From contig NZ_JACVPF010000001.1 of the NCBI RefSeq assembly GCF_018882055.1, forward strand, positions 744,001-808,000: a stretch of DNA of 64,000 nt. The letters run 5' to 3'. Positions 18,439 to 28,896 of this stretch are shown here, in pieces. The position numbers were made by a program, and so were the translations under genes. How positions within the stretch are numbered: the stretch's first letter is position 1; each line of letters starts with the position of its first letter. The notes beneath the pieces were generated by a model that did no database searches, had not been told where the DNA came from, and saw only the letters and a list, made by a program, of their open reading frames with translations. The stretch is from Polynucleobacter sp. es-MAR-4 (lineage in GTDB: Bacteria > Pseudomonadota > Gammaproteobacteria > Burkholderiales > Burkholderiaceae).

Positions 18439-19359
18439 TTAAATATCCGCAAGCGCTTTGACATGCGCCACCACGCTACGCCCCAAGGCGGAGAGGTTGT
18501 AACCACCCTCTAGGCAACTAACGATACGACCCTGAGCATATTGATTTGCAATCCCTTTAAGCTGCTTAGTAATCCAGGCGTAGTCATCCTCTACCAAACC
18601 CATCTGCCCTAGATCATCCTCACGATGAGCATCAAAGCCTGCGGAAATAATAATGAGCTCTGGTTCAAAGTCTCTTAAGCGGGGTAACCACTGCTCTTCC
18701 ACTATCGAGCGCACCACATCCCCACGAGTCGACGCAGGAAGCGGGACATTCACCATATTATTTGCCCCATCTAAACCACTGTACGGGTAAAACGGGTGTT
18801 GGAAGAAACTGCACATCAGTACATTGGGGTCATTAAAAAAAGCTGCTTCAGTCCCGTTGCCATGATGCACATCAAAATCAATAATGGCCACACGTTCGAT
18901 GCCATAGGTCTCCATCGCATATCGTGCCGCTACAGCAACGTTATCAAAGACACAAAATCCCATGGAGCGAGTTGGCTCTGCATGGTGGCCTGGGGGGCGA
19001 ACTGCACAAAATACATTTTCAACTTCACCCTTCATAACCGCATCAACACCAGCAATGGCAGCGCCTGCTGCACGCAGCGCAGCGCTCCAGGTATGAGGGT
19101 TCATAATGGTGTCACCATCAAGCATGAAGTAACCACTAGCCGGTGAACGCTCTTTAACAAAAGCAATATGATCTGGGCTGTGCACTAACTCTAGTTGATC
19201 TTCAGTTGCCAGCGGCGCATCAAGATGGTGCAGAAAGCGATCTATGCCACTGCGAATGAGTTGATCATTAATTGCCTGAATGCGCTCTGGGCACTCGGGA
19301 TGGTGGCTACCCATCTCATGTTTTAGAAAATCTGGATGAGTTATGTATCCTGTTGTCAT
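18439..19359 (-). CDS. Histone deacetylase family protein
   Basis: Zinc amidohydrolase of the arginase/deacetylase fold, 306 residues. The zinc and charge-relay residues are visible: RPPGHHAEP (about residue 125), IDFDVHHGNGTEAAF (about 160-175) and the aspartate of SAGFDAHREDDLG (about 245), with LEGGYNLSAL near the end. Bacterial members deacetylate polyamines or proteins, or hydrolyse other acyl amides; some are annotated acetoin utilisation AcuC. It lies 48 bases upstream of the acyl-CoA ligase on the same strand, so it may act with the acyl-CoA block, for example by releasing an acid from an amide. Confidence 0.88.
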   Translation of the reverse strand: MTTGYITHPDFLKHEMGSHHPECPERIQAINDQLIRSGIDRFLHHLDAPLATEDQLELVHSPDHIAFVKERSPASGYFMLDGDTIMNPHTWSAALRAAGAAIAGVDAVMKGEVENVFCAVRPPGHHAEPTRSMGFCVFDNVAVAARYAMETYGIERVAIIDFDVHHGNGTEAAFFNDPNVLMCSFFQHPFYPYSGLDGANNMVNVPLPASTRGDVVRSIVEEQWLPRLRDFEPELIIISAGFDAHREDDLGQMGLVEDDYAWITKQLKGIANQYAQGRIVSCLEGGYNLSALGRSVVAHVKALADI

Positions 19360-19442
19360 TACTAGTAATCCTCAATAGCAAAACTGTAGTTTTTATAATG
19401 TAATAAAACCTGCCAAGCCCTCAAAAACTCACTTACCTGTCT

Positions 19443-20699
19443 ATGAATTTTCGCGTCTCCCACCTTACTGCAACAATATTCATAGCGCTACTGCTTAGCG
19501 CCTGCTCTAGCACCCCTACTCAGCAAGTTAGCCCTACAGAGACTATCGTAAACCAGTCTGAGGATGCGGCGACAGAAGCCCGTTTTAGCCAAAACCTCAA
19601 CCAGTTAATTGCCCAAATTGCCCAGACCCAAGGAATCCCTCAGGCAAGCCTTGAATCAGGGTTCTCAGATGCTAAAACTATTCCATCCATACGCAAATTG
19701 GTGTTACCCCCATCGGGCACCTTTAAAAAGAATTGGGTAGCCTATCGAAAGCGCTTTATTGAGCCAGTTCGCCTTAAGGCTGGTAAGGCCTTTTGGGAGC
19801 AAAACCAGGCATTCCTAACTAAGGTTGAGCAAGAATCAGGCGTCCCGGCTGAAGTCATCGTCTCCATTATTGGGATTGAAACTATCTATGGCCGTCAAAC
19901 GGGCAACTTTAGAGTAAAAGATGTGCTCTCCACCTTAGCCTTTAGTTATCCGGACACACCCAATAAAGCCCGTCGAGAACAGCTATTTAAAGACCAGCTT
20001 CAAGAACTCATTCTTATGTGCTGGACTGAGGGCGGCGGAACCCTTCCTGCAAAAAATAGCAGCCAGGGCTTGAACCCAGTACGATTTAATGCATGTCTAA
20101 ATCAAAACAGCTCCTATGCTGGTGCGATTGGTCTGCCACAGTTCATGCCAAGCAGTATTCGCAGCTTCGCAGTAGATGGTGATGGAGACGGGCGTATTGA
20201 TCTCAAGCAAAGCCCTAAAGATGCTATTGCCAGTGTGGCTAATTTTATGAAGAAGCATGGCTGGCAGTCTGGCATGCCGATTTACTTCCCCGTACAGGAA
20301 GGAGCGGTCAGTGAGGCGAGAGCATTAGCTGATGGCGAACCTCAATTGAAATATTCCGTCCAAGATCTGATCACAAAAGGCATTTTGACTAAAGAGCAAG
20401 GGGATCTTCAGGCAGGTGGTGTTGAGCCACAAAGCAAAGCGCTCATTGTCGATCTCCCCTACCCCGACAAGGATGGCAATGATCAGGTTCGTTATGTAGT
20501 GGGTTTAAATAATTTCCTGACAATCGTGCAGTACAACCGCAGCTACTTTTACGCACAAAGTGTTGCCGAGTTTGCAGAAGCCTTGGGATATAAGAATCAA
20601 AGCGTGGTACCCGCCGTCACAAGTAAAGCAAAGCCAGAAGTAAAGTCAGGCGAAGCAGTCAAACCCAAGAAGACTGCTAGCAAGAAAAAGCAGAAGTAG
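19443..20699 (+). CDS. mltB: Lytic murein transglycosylase B, lipoprotein
   Basis: Cleaves the glycan strand of peptidoglycan to anhydro-muropeptides. It has 418 residues. The lipobox LLLSAC gives a lipidated cysteine at residue 21. The SLT_2 domain carries the catalytic glutamate in VSIIGIETIYGRQTGNFR (about residue 145), followed by SYAGAIGLPQFMPSSIRSFAVDGDGDG. The C-terminal 25 residues are very Lys rich (KPKKTASKKKQK), an extension beyond the usual family end that could contact nucleic acid or wall polymers. It is convergent with cysM, only 10 bases apart, with no terminator seen. Confidence 0.92.
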   Translation: MNFRVSHLTATIFIALLLSACSSTPTQQVSPTETIVNQSEDAATEARFSQNLNQLIAQIAQTQGIPQASLESGFSDAKTIPSIRKLVLPPSGTFKKNWVAYRKRFIEPVRLKAGKAFWEQNQAFLTKVEQESGVPAEVIVSIIGIETIYGRQTGNFRVKDVLSTLAFSYPDTPNKARREQLFKDQLQELILMCWTEGGGTLPAKNSSQGLNPVRFNACLNQNSSYAGAIGLPQFMPSSIRSFAVDGDGDGRIDLKQSPKDAIASVANFMKKHGWQSGMPIYFPVQEGAVSEARALADGEPQLKYSVQDLITKGILTKEQGDLQAGGVEPQSKALIVDLPYPDKDGNDQVRYVVGLNNFLTIVQYNRSYFYAQSVAEFAEALGYKNQSVVPAVTSKAKPEVKSGEAVKPKKTASKKKQK

Positions 20700-20709
20700 A
20701 CGAAATCGC

Positions 20710-21621
20710 TTACGCTGGGAAAACGCCAGTCGAAAGGTAGCGATCACCACGGTCACACACGATAAAGACAATCGTAGCGTTTTCCACCTGGCGAGCAATT
20801 CGCAAGGCAACCACTAAAGCACCGCCAGCTGAAATGCCGCAGAAGATACCCTCTTCAGCCGCAAGGCGGCGAGCCATCTCTTCAGCATCCGCTTGGCTCA
20901 CATACTCAATGCGATCAACCTTATCGCCTTGATAAATCTTCGGCAGATATTCTGGAGCCCATTTACGAATTCCGGGAATCTGCGAGCCCTCTTCTGGCTG
21001 CGCACCAATAATCTGAATATCAGGGTTCATGGACTTCAGGTATGTAGAAACTCCGGTAATTGTTCCGGTAGTCCCCATTGCTGAAATAAAGTGGGTAATC
21101 TGACCATCGGTATCACGCCAGATTTCTGGGCCAGTGGTCTCGATATGAGCGCGTGGGTTATCCGGATTAGCGAATTGATCAAGCAATCTGCCGCGGCCCT
21201 CTTTCTGTAATTGCAATGCATAGTCACGAGCAAACTCCATACCACCAGAGGCTGCCGTCAGAATTAACTCGGCACCATAAGCAGCCATGCTCTGTCGACG
21301 CTCAATACTCTGGTTCTCGGGCATCACCAAAACCATCTTATAGCCCAACATTGCAGCAGTCATCGCCAAAGCAATGCCGGTATTGCCGCTGGTAGCCTCA
21401 ATGAGAGTGTCACCCGGTTTAATTTCGCCACGCTCTTGTGCGCGCAAGATCATCGACAGCGCAGGCCGATCCTTAACCGACCCCGCCGGATTGTTACCTT
21501 CCAACTTCCCTAAGATCAGATTATTTTTGGAATCGTTTTCAGCGCCAGGAATACGTTGTAAACGAACCAAGGGTGTATTACCCACGGTCTGTGAAATAGT
21601 TAAGTAAGAAGGTGTGCTCAT
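20710..21621 (-). CDS. cysM: Cysteine synthase B
   Basis: PLP enzyme making cysteine from O-acetylserine and sulfide or thiosulfate. It has 303 residues. The Schiff-base lysine is in GNNPAGSVKDRPALSM (about residue 48), and the phosphate loop TSGNTGIALAM and the ISAMGTTGTITG block are intact. The shorter length and the substitutions around GNNPAGS favour CysM over CysK. It is a single gene on the minus strand ahead of mltB. Confidence 0.94.
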   Translation of the reverse strand: MSTPSYLTISQTVGNTPLVRLQRIPGAENDSKNNLILGKLEGNNPAGSVKDRPALSMILRAQERGEIKPGDTLIEATSGNTGIALAMTAAMLGYKMVLVMPENQSIERRQSMAAYGAELILTAASGGMEFARDYALQLQKEGRGRLLDQFANPDNPRAHIETTGPEIWRDTDGQITHFISAMGTTGTITGVSTYLKSMNPDIQIIGAQPEEGSQIPGIRKWAPEYLPKIYQGDKVDRIEYVSQADAEEMARRLAAEEGIFCGISAGGALVVALRIARQVENATIVFIVCDRGDRYLSTGVFPA

Positions 21622-21662
21622 GAAACCATTTTAGCCATAAGCTAGGCTAGACGTAAAAGGGT

Positions 21663-22058
21663 TTAATTTCGGCGACCTGGTTCCGCACGATCCGGATTAT
21701 GGCGAGAGCTACTTTGACCGCGCGAGCCACGTCTGCTAGCCTTGGAGCCCTCTTTGTTGGTCCTACCGTGGGGCTCGCGAAAGGAACTTGGTGCCTCAAT
21801 GGTCAAGCCGTTATCCACCATCTTTTCAACCGATTTCATACCAATGCCACGCACGCGTTTTTGCAAATCATTAGCATCCTGAAAATGACCCCCATCCAAA
21901 CGTTCAGCAATAATAGTTTTCGCTTTAGATGGCCCGATACCTTTAATACTCTCTAACTCAGACTGAGTTGCGGTATTGACGTTTACCGGTGAGGCAGCGG
22001 CCAATCCTGAAACGGCTACAAATACTGAAAATACTAAGGACTTTAATAATTGATTCAT
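21663..22058 (-). CDS. ComEA-like helix-hairpin-helix DNA-binding protein with basic tail
   Basis: A 131-residue exported protein. The signal peptide ends near AAASPVNVNTAT (about residue 23). Residues 24-90 form the ComEA HhH domain, with SELESIKGIGPSKAKTIIAER and a second hairpin RVRGIGMKSVEKMVDNGL. Such proteins bind incoming DNA in the periplasm during natural transformation. The last 40 residues are low-complexity Arg/Ser/Gly (RRGSRGQSSSRH), longer than in plain ComEA homologues. A terminator lies upstream and separates it from hldD. Confidence 0.85.
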   Translation of the reverse strand: MNQLLKSLVFSVFVAVSGLAAASPVNVNTATQSELESIKGIGPSKAKTIIAERLDGGHFQDANDLQKRVRGIGMKSVEKMVDNGLTIEAPSSFREPHGRTNKEGSKASRRGSRGQSSSRHNPDRAEPGRRN

Positions 22059-22074
22059 TTAATCTCCATCAGTT

Positions 22075-22109
22075 AATAAAAAATCCACTCACACGAAGTG
22101 CAAGTGGAT
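22075..22109 (-). terminator. Terminator after hldD
   Basis: On the minus strand ATCCACTTGCAC and GTGTGAGTGGAT pair over 12 bp with two mismatches around a TTC loop and run into TTTTTTATT. It ends the long LPS-core and housekeeping series. Confidence 0.8.
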
Positions 22110-22155
22110 CAGTTACAACGAATGAAGATTCAGTCGGTTTACTTTTTTTAACTAC

Positions 22156-23175
22156 TTATAGCGGGCTTGCTAAGAAATCTGCATTGGCTGATAGCCAGGC
22201 AATATAACGACTGACACCCTGCTCCACATTCAGGAAAGGTTCTGAGTATCCAGCGGCGCGTAGCTTGGTTAAATCCGCTTGCGTAAAGCACTGGTACTTG
22301 CCTTTGAGCGCATCTGGGAAGGGAATGTATTCAATCGCCTTTTCTTTTACCAACTCTTCTAGGCTAGCAGGATTGGCATTGTCGATTTTGCGCATGGCAT
22401 TAGCTACCGCGTGAGCAACATCATTAAATGGTTGCGCGCGGCCACTACCAAGATTGAAGATGCCGCTGATTTCTGGATGATCCAAGAAATAAAGATTTAC
22501 TTTAACCACGTCTTCCACTGAGACAAAGTCACGACTTTGCTCGCCAGCACCATAGCCGCCATATTCGCCAAAGAGTTTAACTTTGCCATTGGCCTTGTAC
22601 TGATGGTATTGATGAAAGGCTACTGAGGCCATACGACCTTTGTGGGATTCACGTGGTCCGTAGACATTGAAGTATCTGAATCCAACTACCTGTGCAGTGT
22701 TAGATTTTTCAGCAAAACGCTTACGCATCACTTGATCAAATAAAAACTTGGAGTAGCCATAAATATTTAACGGCTTCTCATGCTCGCGACTCTCTACAAA
22801 CACATCAGAGCCACCATAAGTTGCTGCCGAAGAGGCATAGAGCAATTGCACTTTTTGCTCTGTACAGATATCAAGCAAGTCCATGGTGTAACGGAAATTA
22901 TTAGCCATCATGAAGATGCCGTCAGTTTCCATCGTATCGGAGCAAGCACCCTCATGAAACACTGCCTTGACCTTACCAAAACGACCACTTCTAAATGCCT
23001 CTAGAAACTCATCTTTATCGAGATAGTCGATGATGTCTAAGTCTGCAAGATTGCGATACTTATCGGCGGGACGTAAATCATCAACCGCAATAATATTTTT
23101 TTCGCCACGCGCATTAAGCGCTTGAACAATATTGGCGCCAATAAATCCAGCAGCGCCAGTTACGATAATTGTCAT
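22156..23175 (-). CDS. hldD: ADP-L-glycero-D-manno-heptose 6-epimerase
   Basis: Last step in making the ADP-heptose used for LPS inner core. It has 339 residues of the extended short-chain dehydrogenase family. The NADP-binding [11 protein letters not shown] is at the N-terminus, the catalytic YGYSKFLFD (Tyr and Lys) near residue 140, and the family block [21 protein letters not shown] follows. Its start overlaps the end of the heptose kinase gene by 4 bases, so the two are coupled. Confidence 0.96.
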   Translation of the reverse strand: MTIIVTGAAGFIGANIVQALNARGEKNIIAVDDLRPADKYRNLADLDIIDYLDKDEFLEAFRSGRFGKVKAVFHEGACSDTMETDGIFMMANNFRYTMDLLDICTEQKVQLLYASSAATYGGSDVFVESREHEKPLNIYGYSKFLFDQVMRKRFAEKSNTAQVVGFRYFNVYGPRESHKGRMASVAFHQYHQYKANGKVKLFGEYGGYGAGEQSRDFVSVEDVVKVNLYFLDHPEISGIFNLGSGRAQPFNDVAHAVANAMRKIDNANPASLEELVKEKAIEYIPFPDALKGKYQCFTQADLTKLRAAGYSEPFLNVEQGVSRYIAWLSANADFLASPL

Positions 23176-24101
23176 TGCAATTCCTCTGAAGTAACGGTGG
23201 CGGTTCCTAGCTTGCCAACCACAATACCACCAGCCCGATTAGCCAAGGCCATCGCCCTTTCAAGTGGCCAACCTGCCGCTAATGCTACGGCGAGTGTGCC
23301 AATAACAGTATCACCTGCACCAGACACATCAAATACTTCACGTGCCTGCGCCTTCACATGGCTGACGCCAGCTTCAGTGAATAAACTCATACCCTCTTCA
23401 GAGCGGGTGAGTAGCAAAGCCTCAAGATTTAAAGATTTCCTGAGGTCTTGCGCTCTTTTAGTGAGATCTTCTTCGCCAGTCCATTGACCAACTACCTGAC
23501 GCAATTCGCTACGATTTGGAGTAAGTACCGTGGCACCACGATATTTAGCATAGTCATCCCCCTTAGGGTCAACCAAGATCATTTTCTTTTGAGCGCGAGC
23601 CTGCTCAATCATTAAAGCAACTTGGCCTAATGCGCCTTTGCCGTAGTCAGACAAAATCACCACATCAGCATCGCCCACAAGCTTCTCGTAACGCTCCAAC
23701 TTATGTGCGAGGGCTGACTCACTAGGAGCCTCTTCAAAATCCAAACGAATCAATTGCTGTTGTCTTGCGATGACACGTAGCTTCACAGTTGTTGGTACTT
23801 TGCCATCAACTTCTAATTGACTATCAACACCACTCGATTTCAGTAAGTCAGTGACGCGACGTCCTGGCTCATCATCGCCAATCACACCCAAAATCGTCGT
23901 CTTAGCGCCAAGAGCTGCAACGTTACGAGCTACGTTAGCAGCGCCACCTAAACGCTCATCAATCTTGCCTACCTGGACCACCGGAACTGGCGCCTCAGGA
24001 GAAATCCGATTTGTATCACCAAACCAATAGCGATCCAGCATGACATCGCCCACTACCAATAAACGGGCTTTAGAAAATTGTTCTCGGTTAGCTTTTTCCA
24101 C
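23172..24101 (-). CDS. hldE1 (rfaE1): D-glycero-beta-D-manno-heptose-7-phosphate kinase
   Basis: PfkB-family kinase that makes heptose 1,7-bisphosphate for LPS core. It has 309 residues and covers only the kinase half of the fused E. coli Hld[25 protein letters not shown] near the start and the catalytic aspartate in [13 protein letters not shown] (about residue 260). The cytidylyl/adenylyl-transferase half is missing, so a separate rfaE2 gene should exist outside the window. It lies between ugd and hldD. Confidence 0.94.
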   Translation of the reverse strand: MEKANREQFSKARLLVVGDVMLDRYWFGDTNRISPEAPVPVVQVGKIDERLGGAANVARNVAALGAKTTILGVIGDDEPGRRVTDLLKSSGVDSQLEVDGKVPTTVKLRVIARQQQLIRLDFEEAPSESALAHKLERYEKLVGDADVVILSDYGKGALGQVALMIEQARAQKKMILVDPKGDDYAKYRGATVLTPNRSELRQVVGQWTGEEDLTKRAQDLRKSLNLEALLLTRSEEGMSLFTEAGVSHVKAQAREVFDVSGAGDTVIGTLAVALAAGWPLERAMALANRAGGIVVGKLGTATVTSEELQ

Positions 24102-24142
24102 GATGTAACTAATCTCTCTAATAGATTCTTTTTTACTAATGA

Positions 24143-25507
24143 TTAATTATGACGACCAATACCTTGGTACTCAATGCCTAATTCTTGCATAGCTTGAGGC
24201 TCATATAGGTTACGGCCATCAAAGATAATGGGGTTCTTCAAATTGGCTTTGAGGAGATCAAAATCAGGGCTACGGAAAGCTTTCCACTCTGTCACGATTA
24301 CCAGGGCATCAGCTCCTTGGGTGGCTGTCATCGGATCATCTACCAAAGTGACTTGCTTGAGGCCTTCTGGGTTGCCTTTAAAGTCCATATCGAGGCAATG
24401 CTTAGTTTCTGGCATAGCTACTGGGTCGTGGGCTACGATCTGTGCACCACGCTTGACCAACTCCTGGATGATGACGCGACTAGGCGCTTCGCGCATATCG
24501 TCCGTGTTTGGTTTGAAGGCTAAACCCCATAAGGCGAACTTCTTGCCAGATAGATCCTTACCGAAACGTTTTTCAATCTTCTCAACCAGGATATATTTTT
24601 GTGCTTCGTTTACTGCCTCTACGGCATCGAGGATCTTGAGATCACGGCCATGCTCAATTGCAGTCTTAGATAAGGCGGAGACGTCTTTCGGAAAGCAAGA
24701 ACCACCATAGCCAGTGCCGGAATACAAAAAGCCGTAACCAATGCGAGAGTCCGAACCAATGCCTTGGCGCACCGCTTCAATATCAGCACCTACTAAGTCT
24801 GCCAAATTGGCCAACTCGTTCATAAAAGAAATGCGGGTGGCCAACATCGCATTCGCGGCGTATTTAGTCAGCTCAGCACTTTTGACATCCATGTAGTAGG
24901 TACGCTCATGGTGACGATTAAAGGGGGCATATAGTTTGCGCATCTGCTCTTTAGCGCGCAGACCTGCTGGGGTATTTTGCGTACCAATCACAATCCGATC
25001 GGGGCGCATAAAGTCTTCCACTGCGGCTCCCTCTTTGAGGAACTCCGGGTTAGAAACTACGGAGCACAACTCTGGTGAGAGAGCTCTCTTTTGAAGCTCT
25101 TCGGTAATAGCAGCTTGGACCTTGTCAGCAGTACCCACTGGCACAGTCGATTTATCCACGATTACTTTAGGGGTGGTCATATGGCGACCAATATTGCGAG
25201 CAGCTGCCACAACGTACTGCAGATCGGCTGAGCCATCCTCATCAGGAGGAGTGCCAACAGCAATAAACTGAATATCGCCATGGGCAACAGAAGCAGCAAT
25301 ATCAGTGGAGAACTGCAAGCGGCCAGCAGCACGATTGCGCTCAATCATCTCTTTTAAGCCTGGCTCATAAATAGGTACGCCGCCAGAATTGAGAATCTCA
25401 ATCTTTTTAGGGTCGACGTCTACACAAAAGACGTTATTGCCCTGCTCTGCCAAGCAAGCCCCAGTGACTAGACCGACGTAACCGCTTCCAATGATGGTGA
25501 CTTTCAA
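24143..25507 (-). CDS. ugd: UDP-glucose 6-dehydrogenase
   Basis: Oxidises UDP-glucose to UDP-glucuronate with two NAD, feeding surface polysaccharide or lipid A modification. It has 454 residues. The N-terminal Rossmann motif is [18 protein letters not shown]; the catalytic cysteine is in [16 protein letters not shown] (about residue 265). The C-terminal UDP-binding domain contains [18 protein letters not shown]. It follows lapB and precedes the heptose genes in the same direction, so it is part of the envelope sugar series. Confidence 0.96.
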   Translation of the reverse strand: MKVTIIGSGYVGLVTGACLAEQGNNVFCVDVDPKKIEILNSGGVPIYEPGLKEMIERNRAAGRLQFSTDIAASVAHGDIQFIAVGTPPDEDGSADLQYVVAAARNIGRHMTTPKVIVDKSTVPVGTADKVQAAITEELQKRALSPELCSVVSNPEFLKEGAAVEDFMRPDRIVIGTQNTPAGLRAKEQMRKLYAPFNRHHERTYYMDVKSAELTKYAANAMLATRISFMNELANLADLVGADIEAVRQGIGSDSRIGYGFLYSGTGYGGSCFPKDVSALSKTAIEHGRDLKILDAVEAVNEAQKYILVEKIEKRFGKDLSGKKFALWGLAFKPNTDDMREAPSRVIIQELVKRGAQIVAHDPVAMPETKHCLDMDFKGNPEGLKQVTLVDDPMTATQGADALVIVTEWKAFRSPDFDLLKANLKNPIIFDGRNLYEPQAMQELGIEYQGIGRHN

Positions 25508-25553
25508 AATATCTCCAAGTAATTCAGTACTAAATTAGTCATTACGATTCAGA

Positions 25554-26765
25554 TTACATTGAAGGGCCGCTAGGAACAGCTCCCTCACTGCGTCTTGGGG
25601 AGTAAGCCTCCCAATGATTGCAACCCGGGCACTGCCAATAGAAACGACGCGCACGGAAACCACAATTACCGCAGGTATAGCGGGCCAAGCTTGTGGTTCT
25701 TTGTTTTAATAAATTCAGTGTTGCCTGCAAATCGGAAACTCTCTCTGGTGTGCCATTACTCTCGGCTAATGCCAGACGAGTCTCTGCCAACTTTGAAAGC
25801 GCGCTCAAGCTAGGCGAATGCTGCATCACCTCAACCAGCATGACTTCAGCAGCTTGCGCTCCACGAATCTGAGTCATATGCTTTTGGACAATATCCAGCA
25901 GCTCACCAGAAGCTTGAGTCTTTAGCAATTCACAAAGCGCACTTAAGCCTTCATCTGCTTTGTTTAATGCGGCATGAGCCGCCATCCAACGATCTGCTAG
26001 TAAATGCATATAAGCAGGATGCGTCTTCGCAATCACTGCCCACACCTCAATTGCTTGAGCTGGACGATCCATCGCAATCAAATAATCGCCTTGCAAAATC
26101 AGTGCACGAGCATGATGCGGAACTGCCTGTAACGCCAATTGAATGGATTGCGCGACCTCCGGCAAATCCTTACGGCGTAAAGCCTCTTGACCCAACTCAC
26201 AATGAAATTGTGCAATCTCCGTATGATGCGATTTTCCTTGCAAGCCTTCGAGTTCGCTAGCGGCAATGATGGCCTTCTTCCAGTCTCGCTCAATTTGATA
26301 CATCTCAAGCAAGCTCTCTTTCGCAGGGGCGGCAAACTTACCTTCCCCTACGCGATTTAATGAAGCTTCGGCGCGGTCTAATAAACCTGCGCGAAGGAAA
26401 TCACGGCCCAATTCATAAGCAGCATGATCTCGATCGCGCGGCTTTAAGTCATCGCGATTGGCCAGATGCTGGTGAACTCGAATTGCACGCTCAGTCTCAC
26501 CACGGCGACGGAATAAATTCCCCAAAGCAAAATGAAGTTCAATTGTTTCGGGATCGAGTTGAGCGATCTTGACCAAGGTTTCGATTGCCTGGTCTGGCTG
26601 CTCATTTAATAAAAGGCTTAAGCCTTTGAATGTAGAGCGCTGCTGACGCATGCGCTCGCGCTCATCCATGCGATTCTCAAGACGCAAATCCCAGCGCGAA
26701 GCTAGCCAACCAATACCAAACATCACTGGTAACAAGAGTAGCCAAGAGGTTGCGATCTGAATCAT
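25554..26765 (-). CDS. lapB: Lipopolysaccharide assembly protein B
   Basis: Inner-membrane TPR protein that controls LpxC turnover and LPS output. It has 403 residues. One N-terminal membrane helix (about residues 6-24, SWLLLLPVMFGIGWLA) is followed by a run of TPR repeats over about 50-330 and a C-terminal rubredoxin-type knuckle, YTCGNCGFRARRFYWQCPGC. The frame extends upstream to a GTG at 26807, but that stretch is the terminator hairpin after ihfB, so the ATG at 26765 was chosen. LapA, normally encoded just before LapB, is missing. Confidence 0.93.
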   Translation of the reverse strand: MIQIATSWLLLLPVMFGIGWLASRWDLRLENRMDERERMRQQRSTFKGLSLLLNEQPDQAIETLVKIAQLDPETIELHFALGNLFRRRGETERAIRVHQHLANRDDLKPRDRDHAAYELGRDFLRAGLLDRAEASLNRVGEGKFAAPAKESLLEMYQIERDWKKAIIAASELEGLQGKSHHTEIAQFHCELGQEALRRKDLPEVAQSIQLALQAVPHHARALILQGDYLIAMDRPAQAIEVWAVIAKTHPAYMHLLADRWMAAHAALNKADEGLSALCELLKTQASGELLDIVQKHMTQIRGAQAAEVMLVEVMQHSPSLSALSKLAETRLALAESNGTPERVSDLQATLNLLKQRTTSLARYTCGNCGFRARRFYWQCPGCNHWEAYSPRRSEGAVPSGPSM

Positions 26766-26783
26766 GCTGTGCAGAACATCAAT

Positions 26784-26806
26784 AAAAAAATGGTCCGAAT
26801 GGACCA
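26784..26806 (-). terminator. Terminator between ihfB and lapB
   Basis: On the minus strand TGGTCC, loop ATTC, GGACCA, then TTTTTTTATT: a compact perfect 6-bp hairpin with seven T residues. lapB starts 19 bases beyond it, so it may act as a partial terminator or attenuator inside the series. Confidence 0.85.
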
Positions 26807-26825
26807 CTGGATATGCGCTATGTGA

Positions 26826-27170
26826 CTAGGCACCAGAACCCTCTTTAGGGCTCACTTGCTTCAGGGGCTTGTAATCAACGCGCTCACGCAATTCTTTGCC
26901 AGGCTTGAAATGAGGCACTCGTTTTTCTGGGATCAATACTTTCTCACCAGATTTAGGGTTGCGGCCAGTTCGCGCAGGACGGTGATGCAAAACAAAGCTC
27001 CCAACACCGCGTAACTCAATCCGCTTGCCTTCGGCTAAAGCGTGAGTCATCGTGTCTAACAATGTTTTTACCGCTAACTCCACATCTCTTGGTAGCAGCT
27101 GGGGAAACTGTTCCGCCAAGCTCTCCACGAGTTCGGAGCGAGTAATTGCTTGTTGCTCTTGATCTGACAT
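26826..27170 (-). CDS. ihfB: Integration host factor, beta subunit
   Basis: DNA-bending HU/IHF protein. The core is canonical: [14 protein letters not shown], then [45 protein letters not shown], with the DNA-intercalating proline in the GRNPKSGE arm. At 114 residues it is about 20 longer than E. coli IHF-beta; the extra part is the C-terminal tail after ELRERV and ends PKEGSGA. It lies directly after rpsA, the conserved order, but a terminator separates the two. Confidence 0.95.
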   Translation of the reverse strand: MSDQEQQAITRSELVESLAEQFPQLLPRDVELAVKTLLDTMTHALAEGKRIELRGVGSFVLHHRPARTGRNPKSGEKVLIPEKRVPHFKPGKELRERVDYKPLKQVSPKEGSGA

Positions 27171-27182
27171 GATCTATCAATA

Positions 27183-27214
27183 AAAAACCGCCGCTCTCCT
27201 AATGGAAAGCGGCG
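27183..27214 (-). terminator. Terminator after rpsA
   Basis: CGCCGCTTTCC, loop ATTA, GGAGAGCGGCG form an 11-bp stem with one mismatch on the minus strand, then GTTTTTT. It lies right after the rpsA stop and ahead of ihfB. Confidence 0.88.
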
Positions 27215-27222
27215 ATATTGAT

Positions 27223-28896
27223 TTAGCCTTGATTGTCCAACTTCGCTTTCAACAAAGCACCCAAGTTGGTTGTGCCGGACTGCGCATCACCTTGGAGCTT
27301 GCTCATAGCGTCTTGTTGGTCAGAGCTGTCTTTAGCTTTGATTGAAAGATTGATTGCACGGGACTTGCGATCAATATTAATGATCATTGCAGTAACAGTG
27401 TCACCTTCTTTCAATACATTGCGTGCATCTTCAACGCGATCTGTTGAGATCTCAGAAGCACGTAAGTAAGCTTCAACTTCATCAGCCAAGTGAATAGTTG
27501 CACCCTTAGCATCAACAGCCTTCACAGTACCAGTTACAAGGCTACCCTTGTCGCTTACGGATGTGTAGTTATTGAATGGGTCACCAGACAATTGCTTGAT
27601 ACCGAGAGAGATGCGCTCTTTCTCAACATCAATGGCCAATACAGTAGCTTCAACTTCATCGCCTTTTTTGTATTTCTTAACAGCTTCTTCTCCTGGCTCA
27701 TTCCATGAGAGGTCTGAGAGGTGAACTAAACCGTCGATACCGCCAGGCAAACCAATGAACACACCAAAGTCAGTAATAGACTTGATTGCGCCAGTCAACT
27801 TGTCGCCTTTTTGTTGGCCACGTGAGAACTCTTCCCATGGATTTGCTTTGCACTGCTTGATGCCCAAGCTAATACGACGCTTGTCTTCATCAATATCCAG
27901 AACCATTACTTCAACTTCGGTTCCTAATGCAGTAGCTTTGCTTGGAGCAACGTTCTTGTTAGTCCAGTCCATTTCAGAAACGTGTACCAAACCTTCGATA
28001 CCAGATTCGATTTCAACGAACGCGCCGTAGTCAGTCAGGTTAGTTACCTTACCGAATAAACGGGTGTTTGGTGGGTAACGACGAGCGATACCAACCCATG
28101 GATCATCACCAAGTTGTTTCACGCCGAGTGAAACACGGTTCTTCTCTTGATCGAACTTCAAAATCTTAGCGGTAACTTCTTGACCTACAGTCAACATCTC
28201 GCTTGGGTGACGCACACGACGCCATGCCAAATCGGTAATGTGCAAGAGGCCATCGATACCACCGAGGTCCACGAATGCGCCGTAGTCAGTGATGTTCTTA
28301 ACGATACCTTGAACAACGCTACCTTCTTTGAGGTTAGACATCAACTTAGCGCGCTCTTCACCTTGGCTAGCTTCAACAACTGCACGACGTGACAACACTA
28401 CGTTGTTACGCTTGCGGTCAAGCTTGATAACCTTGAACTCCATCGTCTTACCTTCGTAAGGGCTGGTGTCCTTGATTGGGCGTGTATCAACGAGTGATCC
28501 AGGCAAGAATGCACGGATACCGTTAACCATAACTGTCAAGCCACCTTTAACCTTACCAGTAACAGTACCGGTAACGATCTCAGCTTGCTCGAGAGCTTTT
28601 TCCAAGTTCATCCATGATGCCAAGCGCTTAGCTTTGTCACGGGAAAGGATTGTGTCGCCATAGCCGTTCTCAAGAGCGTCAATAGCAACAGAAACGAAAT
28701 CGCCAGGAGCTACTTCAATCTCGCCAGCGTCGTTATGGAATTCTTCAACAGGAATAAACGCTTCAGATTTCAATCCAGCGTTAACAACGACGAAGTTATG
28801 GTCGATGCGAAGTACTTCAGCCGAAATAACTTGGCCGGTCTTCATATTCGATCGGGTTAATGATTCTTCAAATAGTTCTGCAAATGATTCAGACAT
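27223..28896 (-). CDS. rpsA: 30S ribosomal protein S1
   Basis: mRNA-binding ribosomal protein that brings structured or weak-SD messages to the 30S. The 557 residues contain six S1 domains, recognisable by repeated [28 protein letters not shown] blocks (for example at about residues 205-230, 290-315 and 380-400). No Shine-Dalgarno sequence precedes the ATG (AAGTGAATATATAA); E. coli rpsA also lacks one, linked to autoregulation, so the same may hold here. It lies between cmk and ihfB, the widely conserved order. Confidence 0.97.
   Translation of the reverse strand: MSESFAELFEESLTRSNMKTGQVISAEVLRIDHNFVVVNAGLKSEAFIPVEEFHNDAGEIEVAPGDFVSVAIDALENGYGDTILSRDKAKRLASWMNLEKALEQAEIVTGTVTGKVKGGLTVMVNGIRAFLPGSLVDTRPIKDTSPYEGKTMEFKVIKLDRKRNNVVLSRRAVVEASQGEERAKLMSNLKEGSVVQGIVKNITDYGAFVDLGGIDGLLHITDLAWRRVRHPSEMLTVGQEVTAKILKFDQEKNRVSLGVKQLGDDPWVGIARRYPPNTRLFGKVTNLTDYGAFVEIESGIEGLVHVSEMDWTNKNVAPSKATALGTEVEVMVLDIDEDKRRISLGIKQCKANPWEEFSRGQQKGDKLTGAIKSITDFGVFIGLPGGIDGLVHLSDLSWNEPGEEAVKKYKKGDEVEATVLAIDVEKERISLGIKQLSGDPFNNYTSVSDKGSLVTGTVKAVDAKGATIHLADEVEAYLRASEISTDRVEDARNVLKEGDTVTAMIINIDRKSRAINLSIKAKDSSDQQDAMSKLQGDAQSGTTNLGALLKAKLDNQG

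Noticed and set aside
26766..26807. Extended GTG start for lapB
   Set aside because: The added codons are the terminator hairpin after ihfB.
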